A stretch of 44,201 nt of DNA from a virus: positions 3,575-47,775 of IMG/VR virus record IMGVR_UViG_3300016486_001359; one strand, written 5' to 3'. Positions 33,048 through 40,804 of this stretch are shown in pieces; position 1 is the first letter of the stretch, and every line of letters starts with the position of its first letter. A model generated the notes under the pieces. That model did no database searches, had not been told where the DNA came from, and was given only the letters and a program-made list of their open reading frames with translations. The position numbers and the translations under genes are program-made.

Positions 33048-35294
33048 ATGATATCAGATAATATACCTCGTGAAATGCAGCACTTCGAAAGTTGGGTGTG
33101 TTGGAAATACGAAGATCGGGGTGATGCAAAACCAACCAAAGTACCCTACGATGCAAAAAATGGTCGGCTAGCTAGTGTTACAAATCCAGCAACATGGTCA
33201 AGTTTTACGATCGCAAACAGCCTAAACGGTTACTACGATGGGATTGGTTTTATTTTATCCAAAAACGATCCGTTTTGCGTAGTGGATCTGGATCACACCA
33301 CCGATCCAGATTTAATTAAAAAACAAGTAGCTTTACAAGATACTCTGAATTCCTATTCGGAGATATCGCCATCAGGTAAAGGTTTACATGTTATCGTAAA
33401 GGCCGATCTAAAGAAAGGTCGCAGAAAAGGACCGTTTGAATTTTACTCAAATGTACGATTTATGACAATGACGGGTAAAGTTTATAACCGCCAACCGGTT
33501 GTTTACGCGCAGACTCTGATTGAAACCGCAATGGAAGAATGCGGGATTTCCCTAAAAGACAACTTCCAAATCAGCAAAATAAACTCACCTGAGCGACACC
33601 AAGATTTAGAGATCTACAACTCAGCTTCTGGGGCGAAAAATGGCCAGAAGTTCATATCTCTCTGGAATGGCGATTTCCACACTTACCATTTTGGTGACCA
33701 ATCGAGAGCTGACTTCGCATTGATTGACATTCTAGCGTTTTATACGCAGAACAGAAATCAGGTGGAACGTATGTTTTTACAGTCAGGTTTAGGCCAAAGA
33801 GATAAGGCCAAACGTAAAGATTATGTGGGTAATATGGTTTCTCGCTCTTTTGATAATTTGGTGCCAGAAATCGATTTTAGTAAATTGAAATTACCGGAAC
33901 CTGTACGGGTTAATAAAATTAGCCAAAAGCCATCACACGTTTATGCTCCAACAGGTGTGTTGTCCGTACCTCCCGGTTTAACTGGTGAGATCGCAAGCTT
34001 TGTCTTTCAACAATCCCATAAACCTGTTCAAGAAATGGCAATAACTGCCGCACTAGGTTTAATGTCAGGAATTACAGGTAGGGCCTACAATGTTTCTGGC
34101 ACAGGGTTAAACCTGTATATGTTACTCTTAGCCCGTACAGGTAGAGGCAAAGAGGAAATGGCGAAAGGAATAAATAAACTGTTATTTGCGGTCCAGCAAA
34201 TTTGCCCAACCATTCTGGATTTTAGTGGTCCGGGTGACTTAGCTAGTGGTCAGGCGTTGCTGAGATACCTGACTGACCACCCAACCAAATCCTTCGTTTC
34301 TGTGTTCGGCGAGTTTGGAATAAAGCTTAAAACTATTTGTTCGGAAAGAGCAAACAGCGCGGATTTAATGCTGCAAAAAGTTATGCTAGATTTATACAAC
34401 AAATCCGGCGCTACAGACAAATTGATGCCCACAGCTTATTCTGATGCTGAACGTAATACTCAGACCATTTCATCACCTGCATTTACCATGATTGGTGAAA
34501 GTACGCCAGATTGGTTTTATGACAATGTCAACGAAACAATGATCAATTCGGGATTATTACCCCGATTTTGTGTAATGGAATACTTAGGGCCTAGACCACG
34601 CTCTAACCCAATGGGGTCAACAATACAACCTGTTGCCGAGCTAATCGAAGGTTTAGCTACACAGGTCTCCATTGTGCAAGGCTTATTACAAGCCAACCAA
34701 CGTTACCCGGTCGGTATGACAGCCGAGGCGAAAAAGCTTAGTGAAGCTTTAGACCAACGGGGAGACGACGAAATTAACTCCGTTGATTCCGGGTTATCCG
34801 CAGAACTGTGGAACCGGGCGCACTTGAAAACGCTGCGAATAGCAGCCGTGCTAGCTGTGGGTAAAAATCCTTATCAGCCTGAGATTGACAGCGAGTGTTT
34901 TGCCTGGGCCGAAAATTTCATCGTTCGCAGTGTCGAACAAATGAAACTTAGATTTGACGGTGGATTGACTGGCAATAACACCGAGCAACAACAATTGAAC
35001 AACGTGAAGCTACTACTAGGTTCCTACCTCAATTCCCGACCAGACGTTACTTATATAACCGACACCATGTACGATCGATTCGTTGTACCAATGGCTTATA
35101 TCGTCACGAAACTGTCACGAAAGAAAGTTTTCGTCAGTGACCGTATTGGGCCAATTGCGGCCATTCGCAGGACATTGAAAACGTTGATAGAAACCGGGGA
35201 GTTGATGGAAGTACCGCCCTTGCAAGCAAAAACAATGTTCCAATCTAATGGCAAGTGCTTTGTTGTCAGCGGTGATATGCTCTACTCCGAGTGA
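33048..35294 (+). CDS. primase-helicase replication protein (primpol-like + DUF3987-like)
   Basis: 748 aa from the ATG at 33048. The N-terminal part has primase-polymerase features: FCVVDLDHTTDP with Asp80/Asp82, EISPSGKGLHVIVK at 106-119, and FEFYSNVRFMTMTGK. The C-terminal part (from about 305) resembles DUF3987 helicase-like proteins (LLLARTGRGKEEMAKGINKL, FSGPGDLASGQALLRYL, VSVFGEFGIKL). The P-loop reads TGRGKEE, with Glu replacing the usual Ser/Thr. It probably primes and unwinds at the replication fork for the family B polymerase. Confidence 0.8.
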   Translation: MISDNIPREMQHFESWVCWKYEDRGDAKPTKVPYDAKNGRLASVTNPATWSSFTIANSLNGYYDGIGFILSKNDPFCVVDLDHTTDPDLIKKQVALQDTLNSYSEISPSGKGLHVIVKADLKKGRRKGPFEFYSNVRFMTMTGKVYNRQPVVYAQTLIETAMEECGISLKDNFQISKINSPERHQDLEIYNSASGAKNGQKFISLWNGDFHTYHFGDQSRADFALIDILAFYTQNRNQVERMFLQSGLGQRDKAKRKDYVGNMVSRSFDNLVPEIDFSKLKLPEPVRVNKISQKPSHVYAPTGVLSVPPGLTGEIASFVFQQSHKPVQEMAITAALGLMSGITGRAYNVSGTGLNLYMLLLARTGRGKEEMAKGINKLLFAVQQICPTILDFSGPGDLASGQALLRYLTDHPTKSFVSVFGEFGIKLKTICSERANSADLMLQKVMLDLYNKSGATDKLMPTAYSDAERNTQTISSPAFTMIGESTPDWFYDNVNETMINSGLLPRFCVMEYLGPRPRSNPMGSTIQPVAELIEGLATQVSIVQGLLQANQRYPVGMTAEAKKLSEALDQRGDDEINSVDSGLSAELWNRAHLKTLRIAAVLAVGKNPYQPEIDSECFAWAENFIVRSVEQMKLRFDGGLTGNNTEQQQLNNVKLLLGSYLNSRPDVTYITDTMYDRFVVPMAYIVTKLSRKKVFVSDRIGPIAAIRRTLKTLIETGELMEVPPLQAKTMFQSNGKCFVVSGDMLYSE

Positions 35295-35611
35295 CTCTGT
35301 AAAACCCAACGTACTACTAAATCAATAATTTTATCGATTAGGCGACCGGCGAGGTAGGACGAAATAAAGCCAAACAGAAAACCACTTTTGACGTGTTGAC
35401 TTTTTACGATCTTTCTGATGCGAGTCAGAACGAGTTTGTCGCCCTGTGCAAAGGTAGGTCTCTCATTAGCCGTATAACTTCTCGTTGCTCGCATTGCGTC
35501 TTCTGCCGTCTCACAAATCAACCTTGCTTTGGCAGATCCTTGTTTGGCCTTAAAATGACGCAACAATTCAAGGATAACGTCACTATCGTTAGTTGATCTG
35601 AGTTTAAGCAT
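35282..35611 (-). CDS. hypothetical protein with C-terminal hydrophobic segment
   Basis: 109 aa. The first half is charged and helical (ICETAEDAMRATRSYTANE). The second half has a hydrophobic stretch (SGFLFGFISSYLAGRLIDKI) that may associate with membrane. Its end overlaps the converging primase gene by 13 bp, and its start overlaps the upstream gene by 8 bp. Not recognised. Confidence 0.5.
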   Translation of the reverse strand: MLKLRSTNDSDVILELLRHFKAKQGSAKARLICETAEDAMRATRSYTANERPTFAQGDKLVLTRIRKIVKSQHVKSGFLFGFISSYLAGRLIDKIIDLVVRWVLQSHSE

Positions 35612-36011
35612 TTGTTGATTCTAGCAAAATTTTGTAAATTTCAATTAGTACCAGTCTTGCCTGTTTATCGTATCTCAGATAAACAAACAGGTTTAATGCT
35701 CGCCTAAACCAACCAGCGTCATTGTAACGCTTAGTCTGGATGTTGCTTAGCGTCACATTGACCATTTCTTCCAAGGATAACACACGACTTTGGCTTCTGA
35801 GTTTCGTGAAATCTAAACAAGCTAATTTGTTTAGACGCAGAAACATTTCGTCATCTGTTCCAACTACGTTTTCATAGTTGTCGTCAACGTATTTTTCTAA
35901 GTTGTGCATGATTTGAATTAAATTGTGTTTAGGTTGATGTTTCATTGTTTGCCAACCGAACGAACCTTTCAAGCTTCGTTGAAAGGCTCGCAATTCTTTT
36001 TTCGTTAGCAT
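35604..36011 (-). CDS. hypothetical helical protein
   Basis: 135 aa, mainly helical (LTKKELRAFQRSLKGSFGWQ, FLRLNKLACLDFTKLRSQSR). No motif is recognised. It lies 7 bp downstream of the next gene in the same operon and overlaps the following one, so it belongs to a compact leftward unit. Confidence 0.55.
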   Translation of the reverse strand: MLTKKELRAFQRSLKGSFGWQTMKHQPKHNLIQIMHNLEKYVDDNYENVVGTDDEMFLRLNKLACLDFTKLRSQSRVLSLEEMVNVTLSNIQTKRYNDAGWFRRALNLFVYLRYDKQARLVLIEIYKILLESTNA

Positions 36012-36018
36012 TCAAACC

Positions 36019-36414
36019 TCACAAATCGAAATGAACATCTGGCCAAGTTTTAATAACCGCAATTGCCTTGTTCATTTCTACAGACAACATCAAATCAGTT
36101 AGTTTAATGTCGATTAAGCGAATAACCAAAAAATCGCTTAGGGTGACGACCAAGTCGGTAGGAAACTTGAAGTGGATGTAACCATCTACCGTGGTCCCTT
36201 GATAGATCGGGAAAATTGGCTTTTCGGATTTTACAGTTATCCCCGGACGGATCACCCATTGTCTTTTGTACAAACAATCATAAAGAAGCTCTTTGATTGT
36301 AAGGGGAACTAAACCCTTTAAGTCGATATCAAAACCGGTTTTTAATACGTTGTTTCCCCTAGGATCGCTTTGCACCAACGCCGTCACAAACGAATGGCTG
36401 ATATTTTCAAACAT
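36019..36414 (-). CDS. hypothetical protein
   Basis: 131 aa, not recognised. It has a beta-rich middle (WVIRPGITVKSEKPIFPIYQ) and two hydrophobic helices (VVTLSDFLVIRLIDIKLTDL). It starts 40 bp downstream of the tRNA-like gene and may be co-transcribed with it. Confidence 0.5.
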   Translation of the reverse strand: MFENISHSFVTALVQSDPRGNNVLKTGFDIDLKGLVPLTIKELLYDCLYKRQWVIRPGITVKSEKPIFPIYQGTTVDGYIHFKFPTDLVVTLSDFLVIRLIDIKLTDLMLSVEMNKAIAVIKTWPDVHFDL

Positions 36415-36453
36415 GAAAATCCTTTATTGTTAGGGTTGGGTGTAGTGTTAAAA

Positions 36454-36552
36454 TTGATTTGGCGGGACTTGAACCCGCAGCTGGTTTTATTGGTCAAGAA
36501 TACTCAACCGTGTTGCAATCACCATCCGAATAGCCATTCTCGGCACAAATCA
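36454..36552 (-). tRNA. tRNA-like gene with oversized central region
   Basis: On the minus strand a perfect 7-bp acceptor stem (TGATTTG/CAAATCA), a 4-bp D-arm (CCGA/TCGG, GG in the loop) and a perfect T-arm (GCGGG, TTCAAGT, CCCGC) are clear. No CCA is encoded. The centre is abnormal: 47 nt lie between D- and T-stems. GTG, ATTGCAA, CAC gives a 7-nt loop with anticodon TGC (Ala) but poor outer pairing. GGTTGAG, TATT, CTTGACC forms an extra 7-bp hairpin, and 13 nt remain before the T-stem. It fills the gap between two genes exactly. Confidence 0.6.
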
Positions 36553-36560
36553 ACGCTGTT

Positions 36561-37319
36561 TTACTCCGCTGCAATTCGGAATACTCGCACGCCTTCGCCC
36601 TGTGGATCAGTTGCGCCTACTTTTCTGGACACAAAGAATTTTGTCTGAAGCATTACCTGCGAATCGACCTGATAACTTTCGACTACTTTTTTCCCGTTCT
36701 CGTCAAGAATCGGGTTGCCATCTTCATCCTTTTTCTGGCGTCGTTTAACTACTTTTTCGATTTGTGCCGGAACCGCTGGCACGCGGCTATTCTTGTTCGC
36801 TTTGCTGACGAGCACTGACAGTTTTCGCGATACTTTTTCAGCTTCTTCTTTGTCTTCCGGTAAAACAAGATGAAATGATTGTGTAATTTCCATGACGTCG
36901 AAGGGGTAAGGGTTGGGTTTGGCTGTGCGACCTCCACCGCCCGCACCTGCGCGTTTGATTGCAGGCACGGCAATACCACTTTCGACTGCGACCGTCGACA
37001 CAGGTGCAGGTGGTGCAGATGGAACAGGTGGTGCCGGTGGTGCAGATGGAACCGGAACAGGTGGTGCCGGTGCCGGTTCCGTTTGTGGTCCCGGTACAGG
37101 TGTTGGTGCGAATGGGACCGGAACAGGTGGTGCGGCTGGAACCTGTGCGTTCAGTTCCATGTGCCCCGCTGCTGTAAGAGTACATAGGTACTCATTTCCG
37201 TTCTGTGGATTCGTTTGTTCCGAGTCCACTTCAATCAGACCGAGATTGAAGAGTCCGGTTCCGGCTTCCTGTGTGAGGTATGCTGCGCCGGTTGCATGAA
37301 AAGCGTGTAGTTGTGACAT
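36561..37319 (-). CDS. Pro/Ala-rich linker protein, function unknown
   Basis: 252 aa. Residues 1-60 resemble a small winged-helix-like region (EAGTGLFNLGLIEVDSEQTN, LTAAGHMELN). Residues 60-120 are a Pro/Ala/Val linker (PVPSAPPAPPVPSAPPAP). The C-terminal 130 residues form a charged domain with KKDEDGNPILDENGKK and a beta region (VMLQTKFFVSRKVG). Similar Pro-Ala linkers occur in the DUF669 and 32153 genes, suggesting shared partner-tethering style. Not recognised. Confidence 0.55.
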   Translation of the reverse strand: MSQLHAFHATGAAYLTQEAGTGLFNLGLIEVDSEQTNPQNGNEYLCTLTAAGHMELNAQVPAAPPVPVPFAPTPVPGPQTEPAPAPPVPVPSAPPAPPVPSAPPAPVSTVAVESGIAVPAIKRAGAGGGGRTAKPNPYPFDVMEITQSFHLVLPEDKEEAEKVSRKLSVLVSKANKNSRVPAVPAQIEKVVKRRQKKDEDGNPILDENGKKVVESYQVDSQVMLQTKFFVSRKVGATDPQGEGVRVFRIAAE

Positions 37320-37331
37320 TTTGTTTTTTTC

Positions 37332-37349
37332 TGTAATGGGTGTAATGGG
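37332..37349. repeat. two tandem TGTAATGGG repeats upstream of 36561-37319
   Basis: TGTAATGGG at 37332-37340 and 37341-37349, 13-30 bp before the ATG. They could be a regulator site; no further copies were noticed. Confidence 0.4.
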
Positions 37350-37351
37350 TG

Positions 37352-37744
37352 TTATGAAAGGTACTCTATCGTTATTTCGATTGCTTGCAAGTAGTTGTAT
37401 GCGATTTTGTAGCGAAAACCTACTTTCTCTACAAAATCCTTAAATCTTATTTGTTTCTCGCTTAGTCCCCCGTTCTTTCGGGTTTCAAACCCCGGTTTTT
37501 TGAATTCTAGGTATAGACCAGAAAATCCAGCATGTGGGAACGGTAAAAAGGTATCAGCTACACCTGCCCGAACCCCTTCCGCTTTTAGTTTCCCTGCCTG
37601 TATTTTGTTTCGTTCGCCACCGTTTGGGATTGCGTGCAGCCATTCCAACGGCCAACAACCGGCATTTATTTGTTGGGACACCCAACAGAAAAACGCTGCC
37701 TGATGGCTGTGTTCCGAAATTTTGGCTATTTGGTGCGGTTCCAT
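37352..37744 (-). CDS. VRR-NUC domain nuclease
   Basis: 130 aa, a stand-alone VRR-NUC (PD-(D/E)XK superfamily) protein. Motifs are LHAIPNGGERNKIQAGKLKA (36-55), GVRAGVADTFLPFP with Asp64, and GLYLEFKKPG with Glu80 and Lys82, then LSEKQIRFKDFVEK. Such small phage enzymes cleave branched or structured DNA, probably resolving intermediates before packaging. The upstream gene ends in a TAATG overlap. Confidence 0.85.
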   Translation of the reverse strand: MEPHQIAKISEHSHQAAFFCWVSQQINAGCWPLEWLHAIPNGGERNKIQAGKLKAEGVRAGVADTFLPFPHAGFSGLYLEFKKPGFETRKNGGLSEKQIRFKDFVEKVGFRYKIAYNYLQAIEITIEYLS

Positions 37745-37953
37745 TAGTTTACAACCATGGCTGTGAAATTATAGTTTCTTTCCCGTCCGTCACAATCAAT
37801 AGTTGTAACGGCCAAAACCTTTTCATTTGACCCCTTTTCGTAGTCTTTCGCAATCACGAAAGGGGGCAGGTGTGACGGAAAACAGTTGATTTTTTTTGGA
37901 AATCCACTCGCCACCGCGACGGTCAAAACGACTTTTACTTTTTTCTGATTCAT
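37744..37953 (-). CDS. hypothetical small protein
   Basis: 69 aa. N-terminal MNQKKVKVVLTVAVASGFPK is hydrophobic but short; EKVLAVTTIDCDGRERNYNF suggests a small beta sheet. It is coupled by overlaps to both neighbours (ATGA at 37950, 1 bp at 37744). Not recognised. Confidence 0.5.
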   Translation of the reverse strand: MNQKKVKVVLTVAVASGFPKKINCFPSHLPPFVIAKDYEKGSNEKVLAVTTIDCDGRERNYNFTAMVVN

Positions 37954-38246
37954 TTTACAACCTCAAAAGTTCTTTGTTTGCCCCACGAACCGTGAGGCGA
38001 GTGAGCTAATAAATTAAAAACAGAACAGAAGTATTCCGCCTCACCCGCGTCATCTGTGGGCAGGTAGAACACCCGTCCAAACCAACTCGTTTCTGATTCT
38101 TTCAACGGCTTGGTGGCCTGAACTAATCGAAACCTACCGGTTTCATCCCATTGCGCGCAAACTGTTACCTGTGAACGCAACATTGGTTTGTTTGGGTCTA
38201 TCGGAAAACCGAAACAACTAACCGCTTTTGATTCGTATATTGTCAT
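37950..38246 (-). CDS. hypothetical protein
   Basis: 98 aa. SCFGFPIDPNKPMLRSQVTV and GRVFYLPTDDAGEAEYFCSV are visible, but no known motif. It is the first of a three-gene overlapping unit (37352-38246) and is preceded by two strong hairpins in its leader (38269-38302). Confidence 0.55.
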   Translation of the reverse strand: MTIYESKAVSCFGFPIDPNKPMLRSQVTVCAQWDETGRFRLVQATKPLKESETSWFGRVFYLPTDDAGEAEYFCSVFNLLAHSPHGSWGKQRTFEVVK

Positions 38247-38268
38247 TGGTTTCTCTGGCCTTCGTCAG

Positions 38269-38302
38269 TACGGACCTGATCCGTATACCGGGTTTCCCCG
38301 GT
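38269..38302 (-). promoter_or_regulatory. two adjacent perfect hairpins in a 68-bp leader
   Basis: Minus strand: ACCGGG, GAAA, CCCGGT (6-bp stem with a GNRA tetraloop), one base, then TACGGA, TCAGG, TCCGTA (6-bp stem), followed 23 bp later by the ATG at 38246. No T-run follows, so a regulatory or stabilising leader is more likely than a terminator. Confidence 0.6.
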
Positions 38303-38314
38303 TTCTGGCTGTTA

Positions 38315-39046
38315 TTATGCGTTCATGGCATTGGAAGCGTAGGACCAAGCTTTGGCCGTTTCGTCGTCATTGATCGACATAATCGATCGGTCAACGTCAG
38401 ACATTCCTTTTCGTCGATTCTTGTCGTGCTGAACGTAGCCGGTGATTGCCTGCGTTAGTCGCCACAGAGAACTAATGCCGTCAGTGCGAACCTTACCGTC
38501 CAGTTTTAGTTGCTCGGAATGAATCCGCGAGTAAATTGCTGCCGCGCGGGTTCTGGCTCTGGTTCTAGTGTTTTCACTCGCGTCCTCTGGAATCGGGTAC
38601 AGTTCTGCCAAAGCGTCAGCGATCATAACCGGAATTTCATTCATTTGCGTCAATTTTTCACCCATTTGGGTGAAGTCACACGACGATTCGCAAACAGCAA
38701 TCAGTTCGCTCATTCGTGTTCGTAGCTGACTGGTGTGTCGCAATGTCGACTCAAATGACACCCCCGCCAGTCTAGGGATATCTAAGTTTGCACAAGCGTC
38801 TCTATACAATCCTCCACGAATCTTGAACGTTCGGCCAAACGGCGCTTCAATGATTAGTCGGGGAAAAATCGAATCATTGCCGCCAATTCGGTACTTTTCG
38901 ATTCTCGCCTCATCTGACGGTGAGACAATGATAGTAGCCTGAGATCGCGATTTTGTTTCCGTCCAATGGGCGGATACAACACCGTCGTCACCCATCGCGT
39001 CGATTGCAGCTGACGCAAGCGCCACATAATCGTCGTGGTTGGTCAT
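38315..39046 (-). CDS. DUF932-like phage protein
   Basis: 243 aa from the ATG at 39046, in an ATGA overlap with the gene upstream and behind CAGG; an ATG at 39067 is less likely. IIEAPFGRTFKIRGGLYRDA, then SFESTLRHTSQLRTRM, and a C-terminal LTQAITGYVQHDKNRRKG recall DUF932/phage-plasmid-like proteins, which bind or process DNA in an unknown way. The similarity is weak by eye. Confidence 0.5.
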   Translation of the reverse strand: MTNHDDYVALASAAIDAMGDDGVVSAHWTETKSRSQATIIVSPSDEARIEKYRIGGNDSIFPRLIIEAPFGRTFKIRGGLYRDACANLDIPRLAGVSFESTLRHTSQLRTRMSELIAVCESSCDFTQMGEKLTQMNEIPVMIADALAELYPIPEDASENTRTRARTRAAAIYSRIHSEQLKLDGKVRTDGISSLWRLTQAITGYVQHDKNRRKGMSDVDRSIMSINDDETAKAWSYASNAMNA

Positions 39047-39228
39047 TTCATAACCTGCTTTAGACACAAACGATTGTATGCAATTTCCTGTTTTTTTGTT
39101 CCAAAACCCATAATGTGGTTGGTCGCCACCATCGAATTGAGGTGGGACGGGAACGGAAGCATTACGATCTCAGGAATACTTTCTTCAATAACTCTTGCAA
39201 CTTTTGACTCGGTAGTTTCAGCAATCAT
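39043..39228 (-). CDS. small hypothetical protein with own promoter
   Basis: 61 aa (MIAETTESKVARVIEESIPE and following), not recognised. A good promoter lies at 39273-39300 and a GAAAGC purine patch before the ATG. It is coupled to the next gene by ATGA, so the promoter probably serves both. Confidence 0.55.
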   Translation of the reverse strand: MIAETTESKVARVIEESIPEIVMLPFPSHLNSMVATNHIMGFGTKKQEIAYNRLCLKQVMK

Positions 39229-39272
39229 GTTGTGCTTTCAGTTTGTTGGTGAATGTCGGTTTGTTCTCTGGT

Positions 39273-39300
39273 ATTGTAGACTCTCAATCAGTGTTGTCAA
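39273..39300 (-). promoter_or_regulatory. sigma70-like promoter, 16-bp spacer
   Basis: Minus strand: TTGACA (39295-39300), 16 bp, TACAAT (39273-39278), 45 bp before the ATG at 39228. It shares the exact TTGACA and 16-bp spacer with promoters further right. Confidence 0.75.
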
Positions 39301-39368
39301 TCATTATTTTTCGATTGTTTCAGCATAAGCTAACAGTTTGTTTCTTCGCACCAACCAGCGTTGGCCAC

Positions 39369-39650
39369 TTAGTCGGTTTCCTGCAGACTGTGTTCGGCTT
39401 TCATACTTTCTAATTTTGCGTTTCGCCTTAGCAATTTTTCGGTTTGTAACTTCCAGATTGTCGTGGAAATCGTATTTTTTGGTTTATTCAATCTGTTCCA
39501 TTCGATGGTCAGTTGTTCTAGTTTTGCTTTACTTACCAGCTGCCCACACGGTAGCCGGAAAACAGGCTTCCCATTCGCCACAGAACTAGGCTTTGTTGCG
39601 TCTTTGATGAGGGTTCGGAGTTCGGAAACTGTTGGTTTGTTAGTGCTCAT
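39369..39650 (-). CDS. hypothetical basic protein
   Basis: 93 aa, basic and polar (TVSELRTLIKDATKPSSVAN, STTIWKLQTEKLLRRNAKLE). LPCGQLVSKAKLEQLTIEWN may form a helix pair. No family is recognised. Copy A of the CCCGG intergenic repeat lies 33-51 bp before its ATG. Confidence 0.5.
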   Translation of the reverse strand: MSTNKPTVSELRTLIKDATKPSSVANGKPVFRLPCGQLVSKAKLEQLTIEWNRLNKPKNTISTTIWKLQTEKLLRRNAKLESMKAEHSLQETD

Positions 39651-39682
39651 TTTTAGTACCTTTGGTTTGCGTGATTAAAAAG

Positions 39683-39701
39683 TCCCGGTGCCTATTCCCG
39701 G
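39683..39701 (-). repeat. intergenic CCCGG element, copy A
   Basis: TCCCGGTGCCTATTCCCGG on the plus strand. On the minus strand it reads CCGGG, 8 nt, CCGGG then ACTTTTT, able to form a short CCGG/CCGG stem. Copies B (40222-40257) and C (40805-40840) share it between other small genes. Confidence 0.6.
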
Positions 39702-39725
39702 TAGAAGGCGAAGGTCGTTCCAAGA

Positions 39726-39986
39726 CTATTGATCGGCAACCGCTTCCGCCAAATAATCGAGTTCCGATTTGATAGCGTGCAACCGTTTAAGGCGATCATC
39801 GTGTTGATTCCGTGCCAGCTTCATCGCTTCGGGTCCCAGAGGGTAGTAGTCGCGCCCGTTTGGGACGTTCGGTTTCAGGGCTTCAATTGCGTCTTCCATC
39901 GCACATGATGCGTCACAAAGGTTATCGAGAAGCTCATTTTTACTGGTACCATTTAAGTGGATGTGAGGGGACTGAAGATTTTTCAT
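39726..39986 (-). CDS. hypothetical helical protein
   Basis: 86 aa. It is predominantly helical and acidic-basic (NELLDNLCDASCAMEDAIEA, MKLARNQHDDRLKRLHAIKS). A GAAAG purine patch lies before the ATG. Not recognised; the composition suggests a small helical bundle. Confidence 0.55.
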   Translation of the reverse strand: MKNLQSPHIHLNGTSKNELLDNLCDASCAMEDAIEALKPNVPNGRDYYPLGPEAMKLARNQHDDRLKRLHAIKSELDYLAEAVADQ

Positions 39987-40040
39987 TGTTGGCTTTCTTT
40001 GTTTGCCAGAAAAGTGGAGTGGAGTAACTAAAAACCAGAT

Positions 40041-40190
40041 TCAAACTCGGGTTGCAGAAAGCTGTTCTGCTGGAACGTCAAACTCTTCTGAAATTTGGTA
40101 GCAAGCATCAACGCCACTGGTTACCCAAACAGAATCAAGAAATTGCGAACCATACATTACTTGAAAACAATACGTTTTTGATTTGGGCAT
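40041..40190 (-). CDS. small hypothetical protein (49 aa)
   Basis: 49 aa from ATG (40188-40190) to TGA (40041-40043). The sequence (MPKSKTYCFQVMYGSQFLDS, DACYQISEEFDVPAEQLSAT) looks like a normal soluble peptide. No strong ribosome-binding site is visible. It fills an otherwise empty gap between 39986 and 40258, with copy B of the CCCGG element 32 bp before the ATG. Confidence 0.45.
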   Translation of the reverse strand: MPKSKTYCFQVMYGSQFLDSVWVTSGVDACYQISEEFDVPAEQLSATRV

Positions 40191-40221
40191 CGTGTTGGCC
40201 GTCTCACTGACCAGTTGAAAA

Positions 40222-40257
40222 CCCGGTGCCTATTCCCGGATTAAGGTTGAACTTGTG
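40222..40257 (-). repeat. intergenic CCCGG element, copy B
   Basis: CCCGGTGCCTATTCCCGG, then ATTAAGGTTGAACTTGTG shared exactly with copy C. It lies between the stop of the pentad-repeat gene (40258) and the small gene starting at 40190. Confidence 0.65.
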
Positions 40258-40773
40258 CTATTTATGTGGACCCGATTCGTCGACAACGTCAATCAGAGGC
40301 AACGCTCTGCCGTCTCTGTCGTGGCCGGATCTGTCGTAGCCGGATCTGTCGTAGCCGTCTTTGTCGTAGCCGTAGCCGTATACGTATCTGCCGTAGCCGT
40401 CTCGGTCTCTGCCGGATCTGTCGTAGCCGTCTCGGTCGTAGCCGCAAGCGTCTCTGCCGTATACGTCTCTGTCGGTATCGGCAATCCGCATCGTCGCGAA
40501 GTTGTGAATCTCCGAAATCGTGCGGCGGGAATCAAAAAGCCAGACGGCATCCGCTAGACTTAATCCCAGCAGTGCGGTGGCATCCGTGTGCGAGTCTTCC
40601 GGATACTTGTGAACCTCGGTTCCGTGCGCGAACACCTGAGACCACCCACCAACGCAGTGTGAGGTGCCACAGTGCCAACTAGACTGATTGTGCGTTTCGG
40701 GATGCGCAACCAGTTGGTTCACGACCTGCGACAACAGTCTTTTGTTCAGGCCGCTTGTCTCTTCAACAGTCAT
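40258..40773 (-). CDS. phage protein with CxxGW-type domain and YDRDG pentad repeats
   Basis: 171 aa behind AAAGGATTGAGACC. Residues 30-90 carry a widespread phage motif (WHCGTSHCVGGWSQVFAHG, then DATALLGLSLADAVWLFDS). The C-terminal 65 residues are tandem pentads of the form (Y/G)DR(D/S)G with variants (YGRYV, YGYGY, YDKDG). Pentads alternate aromatic and charged residues, so the tail may be disordered and prone to phase separation or binding. The function is unknown. Confidence 0.65.
   Translation of the reverse strand: MTVEETSGLNKRLLSQVVNQLVAHPETHNQSSWHCGTSHCVGGWSQVFAHGTEVHKYPEDSHTDATALLGLSLADAVWLFDSRRTISEIHNFATMRIADTDRDVYGRDACGYDRDGYDRSGRDRDGYGRYVYGYGYDKDGYDRSGYDRSGHDRDGRALPLIDVVDESGPHK
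40318..40470 (-). repeat. GTCGTAGCCG-type tandem repeats encoding DRDGY pentads
   Basis: About nine 15-bp units (mixed GTCGTAGCCGTCTCG and variants) span this stretch of the coding region. The length is likely variable between relatives. Confidence 0.7.
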
Positions 40774-40804
40774 GGTCTCAATCCTTTCGGGTTAATTCAA
40801 AAAA

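Noticed and set aside
36838-37299. Several ORFs in both strands over the Pro/Ala-rich linker
   Set aside because: Repetitive shadow frames of the gene at 36561-37319; only the minus frame continues into non-repetitive protein.
39301-39368. Short leftward frame reading GQRWLVRRNKLLAYAETIEK after the 39369 gene
   Set aside because: It looks protein-like but is in another frame from the gene upstream, with no start or ribosome-binding site; a frameshifted tail cannot be shown from sequence alone.
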